Assembly (NCBI GenBank): GCA_040902885.1 | Contig: JBBDWK010000049.1 | Location: 1-28,889 of the forward strand | Source of the DNA: JBBDWK01 sp040902885 | GTDB lineage: Bacteria; Acidobacteriota; Terriglobia; Bryobacterales; Bryobacteraceae | DNA length: 28,889 nt | Reading direction: 5' to 3' | Translations under genes and position numbers: made by a program | Shown here: positions 15,570-24,027 of the stretch, piece by piece | Layout of the letters: every line of letters begins with the position of its first letter | Numbering within the stretch: position 1 is the first letter of the stretch | Notes under the pieces: generated by a model | Database searches by the model: none | What the model saw: only the letters and a program-made list of their open reading frames with translations | What the model was told of the DNA's origin: nothing

Positions 15570-15603
15570 TTTCACCGGGACGCAGGGGCGCAGAGAAACC
15601 TTC

Positions 15604-16719
15604 ATGATTTCGTGGCACACTGAGGCCGACCGGTCTCTTTATCTTGGGGCGCTCGCGTTCGCTCGCGCGCAACTGCGGGGGCTGATTGAGAAATACCCGG
15701 ATTTCTATCCGATGTACACCGAGAACGGGACATGGAAGCATCAGGGGGAGGCCTGGACCCACTGGTGCGATGGCTTCCTGCCCGGGATGCTCTGGATACT
15801 GTATGCGCAGGACCGCAAGGCCTCCGACGCGGGCTGGTGGCGCGAGCAGGCCATCCGCTACTCGAAGCCGCTCGAGCCGCGGAAGCTCGACCGCGCCGTG
15901 CATGATCTGGGTTTTATCTTCATGTCTACGTACTTCCGCTGGTACGAACTCACCCAGGACCCCAGCCTGAAGGCAGTGATCGTGGAAGCCGGGCGCACGA
16001 TGTCCCTGCGGTTCCGGGAAAAGGGCGAATACCTGCGGTCGTTCGTGGCCGAGGAGTCGCTGTTCATCGACATCATGATGAACGTGGGCATCGTCTTCCA
16101 CGCCGCGCTCGAAACCGGAGATGCCAGGATGATGGACGTGGCCATGCGTCACACAGTCACTTCGCGGCGGGTACTGGTGCGCGGAGACGGGTCAACGGCG
16201 CACGAGGGCATCTTCAACCTGGGGTCCGGGGAGTTTCTGAAGCAGACCACGCACCAGGGCTTCCGCGGGGATTCCTGCTGGTCGCGCGGGCTCGCCTGGG
16301 CGCTCTACGGCTTCGGCACGTGTTACGGTTACACGCGCGACCCGCGCTTCCTGGCCACAGCCGAAGCCTGCGCGGATTTCTACGTGACGCACACGCCCGC
16401 CGACGGCGTTCCGCCGTGGGACTACGATGCGCCGCCCGAGAGCCGGCACTTGCGGGACACCTCGGCCGCGGCCATTGCAGCATCGGGTCTGTTTCAGCTT
16501 GGCCAGCTCTCGGCCGATCCGGTCAAAGGTCACCTTTATACCAGTTGCGCCCACCGCATCCTCGGCACGCTATGCCGGGAATACCTGGGGCAGCCCGATC
16601 CCTGCTGGGAGGGGATTCTCAAAGGCGGCGTCTACCATATCCACAAGGGTCTTGGGGTGAACGAGTCCGTAATGTGGGGCGAATACTTCTTTTTGGAAGC
16701 GCTCTCCAAAGCCGTATAG
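15604..16719 (+). CDS. Glycoside hydrolase family 88, unsaturated glucuronyl hydrolase
   Basis: A 371-residue (alpha/alpha)6-barrel protein of normal GH88 length. The family's two catalytic aspartates fit HDLGF (Asp101) and FIDIMMN (Asp156). Other typical segments are WCDGFLPGMLWILY, GFRGDSCWSRGLAWALYG, PWDYDAPP and RDTSAAAIAASGLFQLG. GH88 hydrates and cleaves 4,5-unsaturated uronic acids from oligosaccharides produced by polysaccharide lyases. ATG 15604 is chosen; upstream codons come from a 34-nt intergenic stretch. No signal peptide is seen, so it probably works in the cytoplasm on imported oligosaccharides. It follows the Tat-exported protein closely and may share its transcript. The 79 nt after its stop contain nothing notable. 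Confidence 0.9.
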   Translation: MISWHTEADRSLYLGALAFARAQLRGLIEKYPDFYPMYTENGTWKHQGEAWTHWCDGFLPGMLWILYAQDRKASDAGWWREQAIRYSKPLEPRKLDRAVHDLGFIFMSTYFRWYELTQDPSLKAVIVEAGRTMSLRFREKGEYLRSFVAEESLFIDIMMNVGIVFHAALETGDARMMDVAMRHTVTSRRVLVRGDGSTAHEGIFNLGSGEFLKQTTHQGFRGDSCWSRGLAWALYGFGTCYGYTRDPRFLATAEACADFYVTHTPADGVPPWDYDAPPESRHLRDTSAAAIAASGLFQLGQLSADPVKGHLYTSCAHRILGTLCREYLGQPDPCWEGILKGGVYHIHKGLGVNESVMWGEYFFLEALSKAV

Positions 16720-16798
16720 CTCGAGTTTTGGACGATTCCTCCCAAATCCCCCGTGAAGCTGTTGCGGCTCCCGAGTCTGTTGGATTAATCATGGGAAG

Positions 16799-17521
16799 GT
16801 GACTCGCCGCCGATCGATGTTTTTATGCCCCTTCGTAATGGCGGGCTGCCTGTACGGGCAGACCGGCCCTTCTTCGATGCCGGACGACACCGATTTCCGG
16901 TGGCGGCCGGCTCTGTTGCAGTCCACGCTGTTCACGCTCATCGAGCACGGAGCGCGGCTGGCCCAGCAGGGAACCCGCGAGGAATTGCGCGGCCCCTTCT
17001 TCAAGGACTATTTCACCGCTGTAAGGGGCCTGGGCGGCTGGGACGACGGAGATCCATTCATCGCCAACTACATCGCCCATCCGCTGCAAGGCGCGGTTTC
17101 CGGCTACATTCAGATTCAGAACGACCCGAAAGGCATGAGCCAAGAGTTCGGACGGTCGCGCGAATACTGGAAGAGCCGGCTCCGGTCCATGCTGTGGTCC
17201 ACCGCTTACAGCTTCCAGTTTGAGATGGGCCCGCTGAGCGAGGCGGCCATAGGCAATATCGGCAAGAAGCCCGGCACGATGGCGGCGGTCGATCTGGTGG
17301 TGACCCCTTTGGGGGGCCTGGGCTGGCTGACTGGGGAGGACGCGCTGGACCGCTATGTAATTGCCCGGCTGGAGGGGCGCTACTCGTCGCTGGCGTACCG
17401 CGCCATTCTGCGGACGATGCTGAATCCGAGCCGGGCCATGGCCAATCTGCTGCGCATGAGGGCCCCCTGGCACAGGGACACGCGGGATGGCATCACGCGT
17501 ATCGGCAAGAGCCTGGATTGA
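16799..17521 (+). CDS. Putative lipoprotein of unknown function with NYIAHP motif
   Basis: A 240-residue protein. GTG 16799 gives a Lys/Arg-rich n-region (TRRR), a short hydrophobic core and a possible lipobox MAGC with Cys17. ATG 16817 is an alternative start. A GGAAG lies directly before the GTG, unusually close. The mature protein has GWDDGDPFIANYIAHPLQGA (80-99), in which the NYIAHPxxGA motif recurs in my memory of membrane-associated proteins of unknown function, and later hydrophobic glycine-rich stretches (VVTPLGGLGWLTG). No catalytic set can be named. It lies between the GH88 gene and the TonB-receptor promoter region on the same strand. Confidence 0.6.
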   Translation: MTRRRSMFLCPFVMAGCLYGQTGPSSMPDDTDFRWRPALLQSTLFTLIEHGARLAQQGTREELRGPFFKDYFTAVRGLGGWDDGDPFIANYIAHPLQGAVSGYIQIQNDPKGMSQEFGRSREYWKSRLRSMLWSTAYSFQFEMGPLSEAAIGNIGKKPGTMAAVDLVVTPLGGLGWLTGEDALDRYVIARLEGRYSSLAYRAILRTMLNPSRAMANLLRMRAPWHRDTRDGITRIGKSLD

Positions 17522-17532
17522 GGTATAAGACG

Positions 17533-17564
17533 GCCTGTGGTTTGCGGTTGTACTGAAGGTGCGC
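17533..17564 (+). promoter_or_regulatory. 32-nt upstream box, copy A (TonB-receptor promoter)
   Basis: 29 of 32 bases match 25446-25477 with no gaps; the shared core is TTTGCGGTTGT and then CTGAAGG. It ends 16 nt before the TTGACA of the receptor promoter. It may be an activator site, an UP-like element or a dispersed intergenic repeat. Confidence 0.6.
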
Positions 17565-17580
17565 ATTCCGGGCTCCCCGC

Positions 17581-17609
17581 TTGACAGTGCCCCTGGGCAG
17601 GCGTACCGT
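17581..17609 (+). promoter_or_regulatory. Sigma-70-type promoter for the TonB-receptor gene
   Basis: A perfect TTGACA (-35, 17581-17586), then a 17-nt spacer, then TACCGT (17604-17609) as a weak -10. A strong -35 paired with a poor -10 suits a regulated promoter. Transcription would begin near 17616 and run into the operator-like palindromes and the GGAG ribosome-binding site. Confidence 0.55.
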
Positions 17610-17620
17610 AAATTCGGATC

Positions 17621-17644
17621 CTGAATCGTAATTCAGATTCTGAA
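17621..17644 (+). promoter_or_regulatory. Nested palindromes between promoter and TonB-receptor start
   Basis: Two overlapping inverted repeats: CTGAAT, 4-nt spacer, ATTCAG (17621-17636), and TTCAG, 3-nt spacer, CTGAA (17632-17644). They share the TTCAG half-site. They lie just downstream of the predicted transcription start and end 2 nt before the AAAGGAG run, so a repressor or an RNA hairpin here could block expression. Confidence 0.45.
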
Positions 17645-17658
17645 AGGAGTACGCCCCG

Positions 17659-20600
17659 ATGCCGGCCTCGTACGCTTCCCGTCTCCTGTTGACAGCCCTC
17701 CTGCCCGCAGCCGCCGTGCTGCTGGCGCAAACTGAGAAAGCGCAGTTAAACGGCTCTGTCAGCGATGCAACAGGCGCTGTTGTGATTCAGGCTCAAGTCA
17801 CCGTTACTCACACAGGTACCGGCGCGCGTCGCGCCACAGCGACCAACGACCAGGGATTGTTTTCCCTTCCGTTTCTCGATCCCGGCACGTACAGCGTGCA
17901 GATCCAGAAAGAGGGATTTCGAACCGCATCGCAAACCAACTTCAAGCTGGATGTCGCCCAAGTGGCGCGCATCGATTTTACACTTGAAGTCGGTGCGGTG
18001 ACCGAGCAGGTGACAGTAGCGGCCCAAGCCGTTCTGCTCGACACCGGTTCGGCTTCTCTTGCCCACCTGGTCGACAACACGCGCATCGTCAACCTGCCCA
18101 CCAACGGCCGAAACAGCTACGGATTCGCGACCCTCATCCCCGGCGTGCGCGCCTCGCGGGGTTTCACTCAGGTGGCGTATGGGATGTATAACGACCAGTT
18201 CGTCTCTATCAACGGCTCGCGCCCGAATCAGAGCTCCTTCCTGCTGGATGGGGGCGCGAACTCCAATCCGGCGTTCAACGGGCCTGCAATGTTTCCCTCG
18301 CTCGACAGCGTGGAGGAGTACAAGGTTCAGACCAACAACTACAGCGCCGAGTTTTCAAACGCCGCGGGCGGCGTTATCAACCTTGTCACCAAATCGGGCA
18401 CAAACCAGCTACATGGAACCTTCTTCGAGTTCCTGCGAAATGACAGGTTCACGGCTAACGACTTCTTTGTCAACCGGGCGGGCTTGAAAGAAGGGCCGTT
18501 CCGCTACAACCAGTTTGGAGGGGCAGTCGGCGGCCCGGTAGTGCTACCCAAGATCTATAACGGAAAAGACCGGACGTTCTTTTTTGTTTCCTATGAGGGC
18601 CTGCGGTGGGTGCGTGGCCTGATCACTACTGGCACCATACCGACCCTGCTGGAGCGTGAGGGAGACTTCTCGCAGACCCGCAATTCGGCAGGGCAGGTCA
18701 TCGCAATCTACGATCCGCTCACTACAGTTCCGGATCCCGCGCGGCCGGGCCGTTCGATCCGGCAGCCGTTTACGGGAAACCTGATTCCGCTCAACCGGTT
18801 CGATCCAGTGGCACGCAACCTGTTGCGCTTTTTTCCGGCGCCGAATGCGCCCGGGGCGCCTTTCACCAACGTTAATAACTTCGCCGGGAACCCTTCGGCT
18901 CCTATAATCAAGAACACAATTTCGGGCCGCCTCGATCACAACTTTAATGAACGGCAGCGTCTTTACGGACGGTTTACGCTGAATAATACGCCGCACAACC
19001 GGCCTTCCGTTTATGGCGATACGCCCGAGTTGCGCGTCTCCTCGCCGGTTCTCGGCAACGATCAGCTCAATCAACGCCAGGTGGTTCTGAACTACAATCA
19101 CGTGCTGCGGCCCACTCTGGTGGTTGAGCTTGGCTCCAGTTTCCTGCGCTATTCCATCCACCGCCGCGGACCGGCGCTTGGGTATGACCCTCGCCAGTTG
19201 GGCTTCCCCAACTATCTCGGCGAGTTATATAGTTCATTACGGCCTTGCTTTCCTGGCGTCGGCATTACGGGTTTGGGCGTAACGATTCAGGCGCCCGATT
19301 CCGGCGGCGGTCTCATGGGGAGTTGCGGCATTCTGGGCGATGCCTACGAAACCTTCCACGAATATTCCAACGCCACCGCTATCCGCGGCAGCCATACTCT
19401 AAAGTTTGGCGGGAACTTCGGCACGAGCCGTCTCGCTACACCGCGCTACGGTGGAGCGGGCATGGGCTTAAACTTCAATCCGAACTTCACCCAGGGCCCC
19501 GACCCTATCGTGGCATCCGCCGCGGCCGGCACTGGTTTCTCCTCCTTCCTGCTTGGCACAGGCAGCGGGTCCATCAACTCCGACGGCCCAGGCCAGAATC
19601 ACCTGTTTCGCTACTACGGCTTTTATTTCCAAGACGACTGGAAAGTGACGCGCCGCCTCACGCTGAATCTCGGCGTGCGATACGACGAGAACCTCCCGTG
19701 GACGGAACGCTTTAACCGCCAAACCAGCTTTAATTACGACGCGCCTTCACCTCTATCGACGCCGGAGCTCCGGGTGGTAGGCGGCTTGATGTTTCCGGGC
19801 GTGGGCGGCTTGTCTCGTCGCGCATTCGAGCGGGATACGAACAACGTCGCTCCGCGTTTTGGTTTTGCGCTGTCCATCAGTGAAAAAACGGTAGTGCGGG
19901 GCGGTTACGGCATATTCTACGCTCCTATTACAGGCGGCGGGTACAACGGGGCGGCGATGCCGATCAGCGGATTTCAGGCGCAAACCCAATGGGTGGGCAC
20001 GCTCGACGGTGTGACCCCTGTGGCGTTCCTCTCCAACCCGTTCCCGAATGGCTTCATCCGCGCGACGGGCAGCACGGAAGGGCTGGCCACGCTGGCAGGC
20101 CAAAACGTCACCGGCATGGACGAAGGGCGTCGCAATCCCTACGCACAGCAGTGGAATCTGAATATCCAACGCACGATGCCTGGAAATTTCCTGCTCGATA
20201 TAGCCTATGCCGGCAGCCGCGGTTTGCACCTGTTCGGCAATCTGAACGCGAACCAATTGCTGAATAGGGATCTCGCCGTGGGTGACGGGCTGCGTGAACT
20301 GGTGTCTAATCCGTTCTTCGGTCAAATCACGAGCGGTCCAGTCAGCGGAAGAACAGTGCCCCGCAACCAGTTGCTGCGGCCCTATCCCCAGTTCAACGCC
20401 GTCACCATCGGCAACACTTCTTACGGCGCCTCAACATATCACTCTCTGCAGCTAAAGGTGGAACGGCGCTTCTCGCGCGGCTTCAGCGTCCTGGTCTCGT
20501 ATACGCTCTCGAAGCTGATGGACGACGTGGCGGCGACTACCACCGGATTCCCCGGCGAGTTCTTCTCCGGCGATAGTATTCAAGACGTTCACAATCGCCG

Positions 20601-21183
20601 CAATGAGCGCTCTGTAGCTTCGTACGATGCGCCGCAATATCTGGCCATCAACGGCGTGTGGGAATTGCCGTTTGGCAAGGGAAAGCGGTGGCTGGCGGAT
20701 GCGAGTGCGGTTCGGGCCGTACTTGGCAACTGGCAGATCAACGGAATCGGCACCTTCCGCAGCGGTGTACCTCTGAGCCTTACCACGGCGGCGAACACTC
20801 TGTTTAATTTCGGCGGAGCACAGCGCCCGAATTGGTTCAACGGCAATACAGGTGAACGCGAAGGCCGGATCGCATCACGAGTCACTCGCTACTTCGATCC
20901 GCTCGTATATTCAGCCCCGGCCCCTTACACTTTCGGCAACACGCCGCGCTTTATGAGCGCGCTGCGAGGTCCGGGAATTTCGAATTGGGACGTATCCGTC
21001 TTTAAGAACATCCCCATCCGGGAACGTTTCACGTTGCAGTTCCGGGCTGAAGCGTACAACATCGCCAACCGTGCTGAATTCGCCCTGCCGAACACGCAGA
21101 TTGGCTCGGCCGCAGCGGGTGTGATCACGAGCCAGGCGAATTCGCCACGGGACATTCAGCTTGCGCTGAAGCTTAATTTCTGA
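17659..21183 (+). CDS. TonB-dependent receptor, Oar-like, with N-terminal carboxypeptidase-regulatory-like domain
   Basis: A 1174-residue outer-membrane protein. It has a signal peptide (about 1-23, LLPAAAVLLA-Q), then a carboxypeptidase-regulatory-like beta domain (about 28-110: LNGSVSDATGAVV, then DPGTYSVQIQKEGF), a plug-like region (about 115-260: LPTNGRNSYGF, FLLDGGANSNPAF, INLVTKSGTNQLHGT), and a long C-terminal barrel with alternating aromatic strands, GRYDENLPW-like turns and a terminal Phe (LALKLNF), the usual signal for outer-membrane insertion. Such receptors import oligosaccharides, peptides or metal complexes using TonB energy, or act as secreted-protease-linked channels. A GGAG lies 9 nt before the ATG. 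It is followed by PSD1 and DUF1501 genes after 69 nt. The ligand is unknown. Confidence 0.92.
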   Translation: MPASYASRLLLTALLPAAAVLLAQTEKAQLNGSVSDATGAVVIQAQVTVTHTGTGARRATATNDQGLFSLPFLDPGTYSVQIQKEGFRTASQTNFKLDVAQVARIDFTLEVGAVTEQVTVAAQAVLLDTGSASLAHLVDNTRIVNLPTNGRNSYGFATLIPGVRASRGFTQVAYGMYNDQFVSINGSRPNQSSFLLDGGANSNPAFNGPAMFPSLDSVEEYKVQTNNYSAEFSNAAGGVINLVTKSGTNQLHGTFFEFLRNDRFTANDFFVNRAGLKEGPFRYNQFGGAVGGPVVLPKIYNGKDRTFFFVSYEGLRWVRGLITTGTIPTLLEREGDFSQTRNSAGQVIAIYDPLTTVPDPARPGRSIRQPFTGNLIPLNRFDPVARNLLRFFPAPNAPGAPFTNVNNFAGNPSAPIIKNTISGRLDHNFNERQRLYGRFTLNNTPHNRPSVYGDTPELRVSSPVLGNDQLNQRQVVLNYNHVLRPTLVVELGSSFLRYSIHRRGPALGYDPRQLGFPNYLGELYSSLRPCFPGVGITGLGVTIQAPDSGGGLMGSCGILGDAYETFHEYSNATAIRGSHTLKFGGNFGTSRLATPRYGGAGMGLNFNPNFTQGPDPIVASAAAGTGFSSFLLGTGSGSINSDGPGQNHLFRYYGFYFQDDWKVTRRLTLNLGVRYDENLPWTERFNRQTSFNYDAPSPLSTPELRVVGGLMFPGVGGLSRRAFERDTNNVAPRFGFALSISEKTVVRGGYGIFYAPITGGGYNGAAMPISGFQAQTQWVGTLDGVTPVAFLSNPFPNGFIRATGSTEGLATLAGQNVTGMDEGRRNPYAQQWNLNIQRTMPGNFLLDIAYAGSRGLHLFGNLNANQLLNRDLAVGDGLRELVSNPFFGQITSGPVSGRTVPRNQLLRPYPQFNAVTIGNTSYGASTYHSLQLKVERRFSRGFSVLVSYTLSKLMDDVAATTTGFPGEFFSGDSIQDVHNRRNERSVASYDAPQYLAINGVWELPFGKGKRWLADASAVRAVLGNWQINGIGTFRSGVPLSLTTAANTLFNFGGAQRPNWFNGNTGEREGRIASRVTRYFDPLVYSAPAPYTFGNTPRFMSALRGPGISNWDVSVFKNIPIRERFTLQFRAEAYNIANRAEFALPNTQIGSAAAGVITSQANSPRDIQLALKLNF

Positions 21184-21252
21184 GCTCTCCATTCGGATCT
21201 GTTCGGCACTCGGGCGGCCAATCACGTCCGAACTGGGGATAGAATGTAGAAC

Positions 21253-24027
21253 GTGAAGCGCGCTCTCGGCCTCCTGTTGACTCTCGCCGTGGCCTGTTCC
21301 GCCGACGAGTTCTTCGAGAAGAAGATCCGCCCTGTCCTGGTGGAACAGTGCTATGCCTGTCATTCCGCCCAATCGAAAACTCCCATGGGCGGCCTGCGGC
21401 TGGATTCGATGGGTGCACTTCTGAAGGGCGGGGATACGGGTCCCGCCGTCAAGCCGGGGGATAAGAACAGCCTGCTGCTGAGGGCAATCTCCTATCGGGA
21501 CCTGAACCTGAAGATGCCGCCCGGTGGCAAGCTCAGCGACGAGCGGATTGCCGATTTTACTCGCTGGGTCGAGGCTGGTGCGCCGGGACCAACGCAGGTT
21601 GCGGCTCCTGCCGCCGCTTCGAGCGCCGGGCTCGATCTCGAGCGCGCCCGCAGCTTCTGGGCGTTCCAGCCCCTCCCGCCGCCCGATCCCAAGAGGACAA
21701 TAGACAGCTTCTTGCGAGCCAAGCTGAAGGAAAATGGGCTGGATTTGGCTCCGGCCGCCGACCGCGGCGTCTGGATTCGCCGTGTATCGTTCAGTCTGAT
21801 CGGTCTTCCACCGTCGCCGCGGGAAGTGAACGATTTCGTCAACGACCAGGCCCCCGATGCATATCGAAAAGTGGTCGAGCGGCTTCTCGCGTCGCCCCAC
21901 TATGGCGAACGGTGGACGCGGCACTGGCTCGATCTGGTACGTTTCTCGGAGACCAATGGGCACGAGTTTGACAACGACAAACTCGACGCCTGGCGGTACC
22001 GCGACTACGTCATTCGGGCATTGAACCAGGATGTGCCCTACGATCAGTTCGTGCGTGAACACATCGCAGGGGATCTTATGCCGAATCCCCGCCTGACTCC
22101 CGATGGGGCCGCCCTGGAGTCACCGCTCGGAACATCGGTCTACTGGTTCGGCGAGGTCCTTAACTCGGCCACCGATTCCGTCAAGTCTCGCGCGGACCAG
22201 GTGGACAATCAGCTCGACGTTGTTTCCAAGGCGTTTCTCGGGCTCACCGTCGCCTGCGCGCGCTGCCACGACCATAAGTTCGACCCGATCCCGACGCTCG
22301 ACTATTACTCGATGGCAGGCTACCTGCATTCGACGGCGCTGCGATACGCGGTGATCGATTCGCCGGCGCGGGCGCGGGAGATCGCGGCAGCGCACGCCGG
22401 GATCGCCGCGCACAACGAAAGCATCCGAAAGCTTCTGGCATCGAGCCTGCCGGTCCGGTCGGATGCAGCGCCCACCATCCGCGAAGGCGACGAGCTTTTT
22501 GCCGAGTTCGACAGTTACGATGGATGGGACCTCACAGGCGAGGCTTTCCGTCCGGGGCCAAGGCGTGAAGTGCCGCCCAATCAGCCATTGAAGGGCTACA
22601 CGGGTGAGAGCATAGCCAGCTCATTCGGGGCGGGCACGGACCGCCTGGTTGGTTCCGTAACATCCAAAAAGTTCATCATGCCCAAGCTCTGGGTACACGT
22701 TCGCCTGGCCGGCACGAAGACCGGCCTCGCGCTCCGCGAGCGGGCGCCGCTTCGTGTAACGGTGGTAGCCGACGACCATCCCAGCCAGCACTTCTTTCCC
22801 GATGGCTCTCCAGGCTTCACATGGAAGTCGATCCGGATGACCAAGGAGATCGGGCGGACCTGCTACATCGAGATTGTGGATCGCGACCGCGGCGGCCACA
22901 TCGTGGTCGACAAAATCGTCTTCTCGGACTCGAAGGAGCCCCCGGCCGACCCACCCATACCAGAAAATGCTCCCATTCGGCTGGAAGACATCAATCCCAC
23001 GCTGGTTTCCGATCTCCAGGCGCGGCGTGCCGCCATCGAGGCGCAATTTCCGCATTCCGCATGGGGCATGATCGCGGGTGACGAAGACCCCCACGATGTG
23101 TCCGTGCATATTCGCGGCAGTCATAAGAATCTCGGCGTGCCCGCTCCCCGGCGTCCTCTGCAGATCTTGACCAAAACCGTTCCGAAGTGTGAAGGGAGCG
23201 GCCGCCTCGGTCTGGCGCAATGGATGACCACGGACGCCGCGCCGCTTGTGGCGCGTGTGATGGTGAACCGCATCTGGCGCCACCACTTCGGGCGCGGCCT
23301 CGTGCCCACGACGGACAACTTCGGCAAGACCGGCGAGCGGCCTTCTCACCCGGAACTGCTGGACTGGCTCGCGGCTCGGTTCGTCGAGTCCGGATGGAGC
23401 GTGAAAGCTATGCACCGGTTGATGCTGAATACCGAGGCCTACCGGCAATCCAGCCGTGTTGAAGCGACGGCCAGTCAGATCGACCCGCAAAATCATCTGC
23501 TGCACCACATGCCTGTTCACCGGCTGGAAGGGGAAGCCATACGGGACGCCTTGCTCAACATCTCCGGCTCGCTGAACCGGGACATGTACGGCCGGGGAGT
23601 GCGGCCGCATATCGGGAAGTATCAGGATGGCCGCGGAAAACCGGCGTCGGGCCCGCTGGACGGCGATAACCGCCGCAGTATCTATATCCAGGTGCGGCGT
23701 AATTTCCTGACGCCGATGTTTCTGGCGTTCGACTACCCGCTGCCTGTCTCAACCATCGGTGCACGCACTTCCTCCACCGTGCCGTCTCAAGCGCTGATGA
23801 TGATGAACAATGAATTCGCGGCCGAAATGGCAAAGCGGTGGGCGGGGAAAGTGGCAGCGGAGGAGGCAGATCCTGTACAGAGAGTGGAAATGCTATATCG
23901 GGCCGCTTACGCCCGGCTCCCGGAGGACTGGGAGCGGCGCGAGGCGATCGCTTTCGCCGAAAAGCGGTCGTGGCAGGACCTGGCCCATGTATTGATCAAC
24001 TCCGCGGAGTTTATCTATGTTCCATAG
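21253..24027 (+). CDS. PSD1-type protein: cytochrome-c-like domain, DUF1549, beta-sandwich insert, DUF1553
   Basis: A 924-residue exported protein. GTG 21253 gives a signal peptide (KRALGLLLTLAVACSA). A planctomycete-type cytochrome-c domain follows with haem site CYACH (Cys33, Cys36, His37) and KMPP as a likely axial-Met region (Met88). DUF1549 spans about 150-360, with SPHYGERWTRHWLDLVRFSE and a second CxxCH (Cys335-His339, CARCHDHKFDPIP). Residues about 415-565 look like an inserted beta-sandwich (FDSYDGWDLTGEAFRPGP, then GGHIVVDKIVFSDS) similar to C-terminal domains of family-32 glycosidases. DUF1553 covers about 640-905 (MVNRIWRHHFGRGLV, PSHPELLDWLAARF, EAYRQSS). Function is unproven; such proteins are linked to polymer breakdown. 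It overlaps the DUF1501 gene by 11 bp. Confidence 0.9.
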   Translation: MKRALGLLLTLAVACSADEFFEKKIRPVLVEQCYACHSAQSKTPMGGLRLDSMGALLKGGDTGPAVKPGDKNSLLLRAISYRDLNLKMPPGGKLSDERIADFTRWVEAGAPGPTQVAAPAAASSAGLDLERARSFWAFQPLPPPDPKRTIDSFLRAKLKENGLDLAPAADRGVWIRRVSFSLIGLPPSPREVNDFVNDQAPDAYRKVVERLLASPHYGERWTRHWLDLVRFSETNGHEFDNDKLDAWRYRDYVIRALNQDVPYDQFVREHIAGDLMPNPRLTPDGAALESPLGTSVYWFGEVLNSATDSVKSRADQVDNQLDVVSKAFLGLTVACARCHDHKFDPIPTLDYYSMAGYLHSTALRYAVIDSPARAREIAAAHAGIAAHNESIRKLLASSLPVRSDAAPTIREGDELFAEFDSYDGWDLTGEAFRPGPRREVPPNQPLKGYTGESIASSFGAGTDRLVGSVTSKKFIMPKLWVHVRLAGTKTGLALRERAPLRVTVVADDHPSQHFFPDGSPGFTWKSIRMTKEIGRTCYIEIVDRDRGGHIVVDKIVFSDSKEPPADPPIPENAPIRLEDINPTLVSDLQARRAAIEAQFPHSAWGMIAGDEDPHDVSVHIRGSHKNLGVPAPRRPLQILTKTVPKCEGSGRLGLAQWMTTDAAPLVARVMVNRIWRHHFGRGLVPTTDNFGKTGERPSHPELLDWLAARFVESGWSVKAMHRLMLNTEAYRQSSRVEATASQIDPQNHLLHHMPVHRLEGEAIRDALLNISGSLNRDMYGRGVRPHIGKYQDGRGKPASGPLDGDNRRSIYIQVRRNFLTPMFLAFDYPLPVSTIGARTSSTVPSQALMMMNNEFAAEMAKRWAGKVAAEEADPVQRVEMLYRAAYARLPEDWERREAIAFAEKRSWQDLAHVLINSAEFIYVP

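Noticed and set aside
15571..15600. GGGACGCAGGGGCGCAGAGAAA resemblance to a widespread dispersed GCAGAGACGCAGAG-type repeat
   Set aside because: Only one degenerate copy is present here, so a repeat call cannot be supported from this window.
21201..21233. GTTCGG/CCGAAC inverted repeat after the TonB-receptor stop as a terminator
   Set aside because: The stem is only 6 bp with a 21-nt loop and no T-tract.
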